In this document: positions 6,924-10,422 of the stretch, piece by piece
Layout: every line of letters begins with the position of its first letter
Position numbering within the stretch: position 1 is the stretch's first letter
Source of the DNA: JBLHGN01 sp047616325
GTDB lineage: Bacteria > Pseudomonadota > Gammaproteobacteria > Pseudomonadales > Cellvibrionaceae
Length of the DNA stretch: 10,422 bases
Direction: 5' to 3'
Assembly (NCBI GenBank): GCA_047616325.1
Contig: JBLHGN010000116.1
Coordinates: forward strand, 1 to 10,422
The notes under the pieces: model-generated
What the model saw: only the letters and a program-made list of their open reading frames with translations
What the model was told of the DNA's origin: nothing
Databases searched by the model: none
Made by a program: the position numbers and the translations under genes

Positions 6924-9467
6924 ATGCCAATAAGATTATATCTACTGCTGTTTACATGTGGTGCAGGGTCGCCCGTTTTTTTCGCTTCGTTACCCTCTCT
7001 TAGCGCATGCCTAGTTATCGCCACACTGAGCCTTCTCTCGTTACTTGTGTTGCCCCACAACCGATTAGCGTGCTCCCTAGTATCGATTGCCCTTGGTATA
7101 TCGCTTGGCTGCATCCACCTGAATAGCCTTATAGACAATCAGCTGCCAAGCGCACTTGAAGGAAAAGACATTAGTGTGACGGGCACGATTGTTGGGCTAC
7201 CCACAGAAGCGGCGGATGTTACGCGTTTTGAACTGCGCGTGCTCACCGCCGAGATTGCCTCGACCACAGGGAGTAAAGAGCAGGGGAGTGGTGATGCACA
7301 TATTGAATTACTTAATCTGGTGGATAAGAAAGTACGTTTGTCCTGGAGGAGAAGTTTAAAAAATTACAATGACCGGAGTAGAGCTGGTGGGCCAGCAATT
7401 GAGAACGCAATTATTGAGCCCAGGGCTGTTAAACCAGGAGACCATTGGTCTTTGCTTGTTCGCTTAAAACGTCCTCGCGGTTTTGTTAATCCAAGGGGCT
7501 TCGATTATCAAGCGTGGCTACTTCAGCAAAAACTGGTAGCAACGGGCTATGTCAAACGAAATGGCGGTAATGCGCTAATACTGAAAAATAATCGGTTAAG
7601 CCTTGATCGAATGCGTTATGGCTTGGCTGCAAAGATGTTTAGTGCTGAGCAGCATGCTAATCGCTTAGAAGATGCAGTGCCTCAGCGGCCTTTGGTTGGA
7701 CTGTTTAGGGCGCTTACCGTGGGGGATAAATCTTCTATCACTGTTCAACAGTGGCGGGTATTAAGTGCAACCGGTACCAACCATCTAATGGCTATATCGG
7801 GTTTGCATGTGGGCCTAATCGCAACTTTGGCATTTTTTGTGGCTCACCTTTTTAGGCCTCTCATTATGTGGTCGACTCGACCTTTGGTGTTGCGGCTTCC
7901 TGCGGCATTGTTGTGTTTGGGGAGTGCCGTTTTTTATAGCGCCCTGGCTGGCTTTTCGGTGCCGACAGTGCGTGCATTGGTACTCATTGCAGGCGTTAAC
8001 ATCGCTTATCTCTTAGGTCGTAAAAGCAGCATGTTTCACCTGCTGATAATTGCTGGCACCGTGATCGTGTTGCTTGACCCTTTTGCCTTTGTGGAGGTGG
8101 GGTTTTGGTTAAGCTTTGCTGCTGTGGCCACACTTTTGTGGAGTTTTGGCCATAGACCGATGAAGCAGCCATGGTATAAAACGTTTGGTCGGGCGCAATG
8201 TGTTGTATTTTTCGGCCTGTTTGCTCCCTTGTTAATTCTGCACCTTCCCGTGAGCCTAGTTGGGCCTCTTGCCAATCTAGTTGCGGTGCCATGGGTGTCG
8301 TTTCTGGTTATTCCCACTCTGCTTTGCTCCGTTGCGGCAACATTTGTTTATGAGCCTCTAGGAATGAGTTTGTTGAATATTGCATATATGGCTATGGATA
8401 CGATTTGGCCATTATTGGAGGGCTTGGGGCAACTAAAAGCCACTTTTTATGGGTTTCGTGCACCAACCTTGTGGTTGGTGGCGGCAGGTTGTTTTGCTTC
8501 TGTTCTGTTCCTCACTCCACTGGCGATGCGCTTGCAGTGGCCGGCCCTGTGTATATTTTTAGTGTTTCTGTTTTCGAAACCCTCTAACAATCTTCCTTTA
8601 TTAAAAATGACGGTGCTCGATGTTGGGCAAGGGCTTGCCATAGTCGTCACTTCATCGAAAGCACTCTCGGTTCCGGAAAAACTTGAAGCCCCACCTAAAA
8701 CAAATGCGCGACAGAAAAACGAAGCAGATCTAACCTGGGTTTACGACGTAGGACCCCGATTATCGGAAGATTTTGATACGGGCAGTCGCGTGGTGGCGCC
8801 ATTTTTGCGCAGCGAGGGCGTCACACATCTTTCGACTTTGGTGATAAGTCACAGCGATAATGACCATGCGGGTGGGCTTTCTGGGCTGCTCGAATACTTT
8901 GATACAGATATTATTCTCACTTCGGAACCCGGTGCTCTTCAGTTTAACTCTACTACGGTGGCAAACGCCGACAAAACTCAGGCCTGTAAGCGGGACCAAG
9001 AGTGGCAAACACATGGAGTACGTGCGACCGTGCTGTGGCCAAGACAAAGTATGAATTCAAATGACCCAAGCTATACCGGCAACAACAGTTCTTGTGTGGT
9101 GGTGTTGACAGTGGGTAAGCATCACATAGTGTTGATGGGCGATGTGGAGGCTAAGGTCGAGCGTGAACTGTTAGCCGATGGCAATTTGCCGCAGAATATT
9201 GATGTGTTAATCGCCCCGCATCACGGCAGCAACACCTCATCTACGGGGGCTCTATTGCGTCACTTGCGACCCAAACATGTTATCTATAGTGCCGGTTTTA
9301 ATAATCGCTACCACCACCCGACTAATAAAGTTAAGGGTAGGTACGAAAATATGGGTAGTCGGCAGTGGAACACGGCCACCGATGGTGCCATTACGGTGTT
9401 AATAGACAAGCAGGGCTTAGTATTGTTGGCCGAGCGACGCCAACACCCAAAGCCGTGGTATCTGTAA
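6924..9467 (+). CDS. comEC: ComEC/Rec2 DNA-uptake channel protein
   Basis: This 847-residue inner-membrane protein carries single-stranded DNA into the cytoplasm during natural transformation. The order of domains is standard. N-terminal membrane helices are followed by a soluble OB-like DUF4131 region (EGKDISVTGTIVGLP onwards, including RPRGFVNPRGFDYQAWLLQQ). The multi-helix competence domain (about 260-530) carries GTNHLMAISGLHVGLIA around residue 295. The C-terminal metallo-beta-lactamase-like domain begins at MTVLDVGQGLAIVV. Its metal-site residues are present: H643-S-D645-N-D647-H648 in ISHSDNDHAGG, D740 in LMGDVE, and H766/H767 in APHHGSNTSS. This suggests the domain keeps nuclease-type chemistry, which is proposed for the family but not shown here. 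Length is normal and the frame is unbroken. In relatives exbB, exbD and lpxK usually follow; here a convergent gene fragment ends six bases after the stop, and a transposon follows. Confidence 0.94.
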   Translation: MPIRLYLLLFTCGAGSPVFFASLPSLSACLVIATLSLLSLLVLPHNRLACSLVSIALGISLGCIHLNSLIDNQLPSALEGKDISVTGTIVGLPTEAADVTRFELRVLTAEIASTTGSKEQGSGDAHIELLNLVDKKVRLSWRRSLKNYNDRSRAGGPAIENAIIEPRAVKPGDHWSLLVRLKRPRGFVNPRGFDYQAWLLQQKLVATGYVKRNGGNALILKNNRLSLDRMRYGLAAKMFSAEQHANRLEDAVPQRPLVGLFRALTVGDKSSITVQQWRVLSATGTNHLMAISGLHVGLIATLAFFVAHLFRPLIMWSTRPLVLRLPAALLCLGSAVFYSALAGFSVPTVRALVLIAGVNIAYLLGRKSSMFHLLIIAGTVIVLLDPFAFVEVGFWLSFAAVATLLWSFGHRPMKQPWYKTFGRAQCVVFFGLFAPLLILHLPVSLVGPLANLVAVPWVSFLVIPTLLCSVAATFVYEPLGMSLLNIAYMAMDTIWPLLEGLGQLKATFYGFRAPTLWLVAAGCFASVLFLTPLAMRLQWPALCIFLVFLFSKPSNNLPLLKMTVLDVGQGLAIVVTSSKALSVPEKLEAPPKTNARQKNEADLTWVYDVGPRLSEDFDTGSRVVAPFLRSEGVTHLSTLVISHSDNDHAGGLSGLLEYFDTDIILTSEPGALQFNSTTVANADKTQACKRDQEWQTHGVRATVLWPRQSMNSNDPSYTGNNSSCVVVLTVGKHHIVLMGDVEAKVERELLADGNLPQNIDVLIAPHHGSNTSSTGALLRHLRPKHVIYSAGFNNRYHHPTNKVKGRYENMGSRQWNTATDGAITVLIDKQGLVLLAERRQHPKPWYL

Positions 9468-9472
9468 GTGTA

Positions 9473-9603
9473 TTATTGTGATTGAGCGCCGCTTTCTACG
9501 CCCAAGTCCTCCAAAAAAGCATTCGCGCTAGCGTTGGGGCGCCAACTTTTGCGCCAGCTGCAGTAAAAATCCCAGCTGTATTCAAATAAAGGTGGGGTAA
9601 TAG
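9473..9603 (-). pseudogene. 3' fragment of an unidentified gene, cut by the right-hand Tn3 element
   Basis: On the minus strand one frame reads PPLFEYSWDFYCSWRKSW followed by RPNASANAFLEDLGVESG and AQSQ, then TAA at 9473-9475. The frame has no ATG; it stays open upstream into what looks like transposon DNA and then meets a stop. The peptide reads like a real C-terminus (aromatic- and Arg-rich, closing with an amphipathic AFLEDLG helix), and its stop lies six bases from the comEC stop, as expected for a native convergent gene. I therefore read it as a gene whose 5' part was separated by the element starting near 9603. The exact junction is uncertain (about 9590-9660). The ending loosely resembles the C-termini of LysR-type regulators, but this is a weak guess. 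A competing minus-strand frame at 9496-9681 looks like a shadow. Confidence 0.5.
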
Positions 9604-9640
9604 GGGGTATTGTGCATAAACGCGATATTTTTCGCTTATT
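9603..9640. repeat. Candidate left terminal repeat (IRL) of the right Tn3-family element
   Basis: From 9603 the sequence reads GGGGGTATTGTGCATAAACG and continues through TTTTTCGCTTAT. It fits the general Tn3-family end pattern: a GGGGT start, AAACG about 15 bases in, and a CGCT-type inner end about 38 bp from the tip. It lies about 90 bp before the resolvase sites, in the correct orientation for an IRL-res-tnpR-tnpA element. It does not match the IRR at 617-653, so the two elements seem to differ. The partner IRR is outside the window. Confidence 0.45.
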
Positions 9641-9731
9641 GCTCTGCAGGCATTGGTACTATTGGGCTTCAGAGTATTCACGTTTAACCAACATTATTTC
9701 CTTGCCAGCTAGGCCCCGATACCCAGTTTCC

Positions 9732-9761
9732 CCCTATTAAAATGTATACCATTTGATAGGG
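9732..9761. promoter_or_regulatory. res site I, candidate resolvase crossover site
   Basis: This is a 30-bp imperfect palindrome with outer arms CCCTAT (9732-9737) and ATAGGG (9756-9761), inner AAA/TTT pairs and a central GTATAC. Twenty-two of its 30 positions are symmetric. Size, position upstream of tnpR and a central TA match site I of serine-resolvase res regions, where the recombinase cuts at the central dinucleotide. Binding here would also place TnpR over its own promoter region, as in the Tn3 family. Confidence 0.65.
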
Positions 9762-9783
9762 ATAGAAAACACCTCTCAAAAGT

Positions 9784-9828
9784 ACTATCATAACTGCAAA
9801 ATCAATAACCCCTAAGAGATATGATAGG
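9784..9828. promoter_or_regulatory. Accessory res subsites and tnpR operator region
   Basis: The site I half-site motif recurs here: CTATCAT at 9785-9791 and, inverted, ATGATAG at 9821-9827, the latter ending three bases before the tnpR ATG. TGATAGG also occurs at 9754-9760 in site I. Further degenerate half-sites probably lie between, giving the two accessory sites that resolvases need to build the synaptic complex. The closeness to ATG 9831 suggests that TnpR represses its own expression. Exact subsite borders cannot be set by eye. Confidence 0.5.
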
Positions 9829-9830
9829 TT

Positions 9831-10400
9831 ATGACTCTAATTGGCTACGCCCGTGTAAGCTCAACCGGTCAAAGTCTGGAAGTCCAGCTTGAAAAGCTAA
9901 ACCACGCAAAGTGCGATCGCATTTACAAGGAAAAGAGAAGCGGTCGAACTGCCGATCGTCCTGAATTCCAGTCCTGCATGAATTACCTTCGCGAAGGCGA
10001 CACACTCGTTATTACACGGCTTGATCGTTTGGCCAGATCAGTCGTTCATTTGGCGCAGCTGGCAAAACGTTTTCAAAATGAGGGAATCAACCTTTTAGTT
10101 TTAGACCAGAATATCGACAGCGGTACATCGACAGGGAGGCTCATGTTTAACATGCTGGCCTCCATCGCTGAATTCGAAAATGACCTGCGTACCGAACGCC
10201 AGGCTGAGGGTATTGCCAAAGCCAAAGAGAATGGCGTCAAATTCGGCAGACCCGCAAAATTAACAGAGGCAATAAAACAAGATATTCATTCACGACGGCT
10301 TGCCGGTGATACCATTGGTAAATTGGCAAAGGACTTTAACCTGGGTGAAGCTACAATCTATCGAGCGTTGAATTCTGTTGAACAATCGAACTCGATATGA
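9831..10400 (+). CDS. tnpR: Serine resolvase TnpR of a Tn3-family transposon
   Basis: This 189-residue resolvase/invertase recombines directly repeated res sites, resolving the cointegrate made by replicative transposition. The N-terminal catalytic domain starts IGYARVSSTGQSLEVQ with nucleophile Ser10 and Arg8; the active-site residues D65, R66 and R69 lie in TRLDRLARS. The dimer/E-helix region (GRLMFNMLASIAEFENDLRTER) is present. The C-terminal DNA-binding domain (GRPAKL to the end) has a helix-turn-helix in IGKLAKDFNLGEATIYRAL. Length matches Tn3-type resolvases (about 185 residues). ATG 9831 gives the canonical start; only weak purine bases (AAGAG, 9814-9818) precede it, and a res half-site overlaps the leader. 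Its stop overlaps the tnpA start by ATGA, so the two genes form an operon. It appears functional. Confidence 0.93.
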   Translation: MTLIGYARVSSTGQSLEVQLEKLNHAKCDRIYKEKRSGRTADRPEFQSCMNYLREGDTLVITRLDRLARSVVHLAQLAKRFQNEGINLLVLDQNIDSGTSTGRLMFNMLASIAEFENDLRTERQAEGIAKAKENGVKFGRPAKLTEAIKQDIHSRRLAGDTIGKLAKDFNLGEATIYRALNSVEQSNSI

Positions 10401-10422
10401 GTGAACAGCTGCTAACGACCCA
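10397..10422 (+). CDS. tnpA: Start of Tn3-family transposase TnpA (runs off window end)
   Basis: An ATG at 10397 overlaps the tnpR stop (ATGA) and opens the frame MSEQLLTT to the window end. Position, strand and overlap fit a tnpR-tnpA operon in which tnpA is translationally coupled. Only eight codons are visible, so identity rests mainly on context; the MSEQLLTT start is compatible with Tn3-family transposases. It is not possible to tell whether this gene is complete or whether it is related to the transposase fragment at the left end. Confidence 0.6.

Noticed and set aside
8036..8317. Minus-strand open frames inside comEC
   Set aside because: They lie within a well-supported coding gene and have low-complexity, unpatterned translations; they are antisense shadows.
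617..9640. The repeats at 617-653 and 9603-9640 as the two ends of one element or of identical elements
   Set aside because: Aligned tip to tip they share little beyond GGGGT, and their orientation does not bracket a single transposon. The flanking pentamers also do not match.
9496..9681. Minus-strand 61-residue frame starting at 9681
   Set aside because: It crosses the candidate transposon border, and another frame in the same stretch gives a better C-terminus that ends beside the comEC stop.
1..10422. CRISPR array, integron attC sites, tRNA or rRNA genes
   Set aside because: No regularly spaced repeats, attC-type sites or RNA gene signatures were seen on either strand.

Overview
The window looks like a piece of a gammaproteobacterial chromosome, with Cellvibrionales or a Pseudomonas relative as the best guess. 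The guess rests on the core block: an atypical PilZ protein, lolC-lolD-lolE, a DUF2062 membrane protein and comEC. From general knowledge of the group, this order resembles Pseudomonas and its relatives, where comEC is usually followed by exbB/tolQ, exbD and lpxK. No search could be run, so the taxonomy is an inference.

Layout. (1) Positions 1-653 are the right end of a Tn3-family transposon: the last part of its transposase (to 513), a perfect 10-bp hairpin (585-615) and a terminal inverted repeat (617-653). (2) Positions 654-1568 are a dead response-regulator/diguanylate cyclase gene. It is cut at its 5' end by the transposon and also carries an in-frame stop at the loop after the phospho-acceptor Asp. 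(3) Positions 1785-2075 (minus) encode a small exported conserved protein, and 2314-2913 (minus) an atypical PilZ protein with a long heptad-repeat helix. (4) Positions 3008-6207 hold lolC, lolD and lolE as a tight operon for lipoprotein release from the inner membrane. (5) Positions 6226-6774 (minus) encode a DUF2062 membrane protein, and 6924-9467 ComEC, the DNA-uptake channel. (6) Positions 9473 to about 9603 (minus) hold the 3' end of an unidentified gene, apparently cut by a second Tn3-family element. (7) From about 9603 to the window end is the left part of that second element: a candidate terminal repeat, a resolvase binding region, tnpR, and the first codons of tnpA overlapping tnpR by ATGA.

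How it fits together. The centre is ordinary housekeeping DNA: lipoprotein trafficking (LolCDE) and natural transformation (ComEC). The edges are recent mobile DNA. Two Tn3-family elements in the same orientation bracket about 9 kb that includes the normally essential lolCDE genes, and both appear to have broken a neighbouring gene. Cyclic-di-GMP is a secondary theme: one synthase is inactivated and one PilZ-type receptor candidate is retained, divergent from lolC across a short intergenic region with a 7-bp-arm palindrome.

I did not find a convincing new multi-gene system. The points most worth following are the double-hit cyclase pseudogene, the resolvase site architecture, the truncated gene beside comEC with the implied synteny break, and the palindrome in front of lolC.
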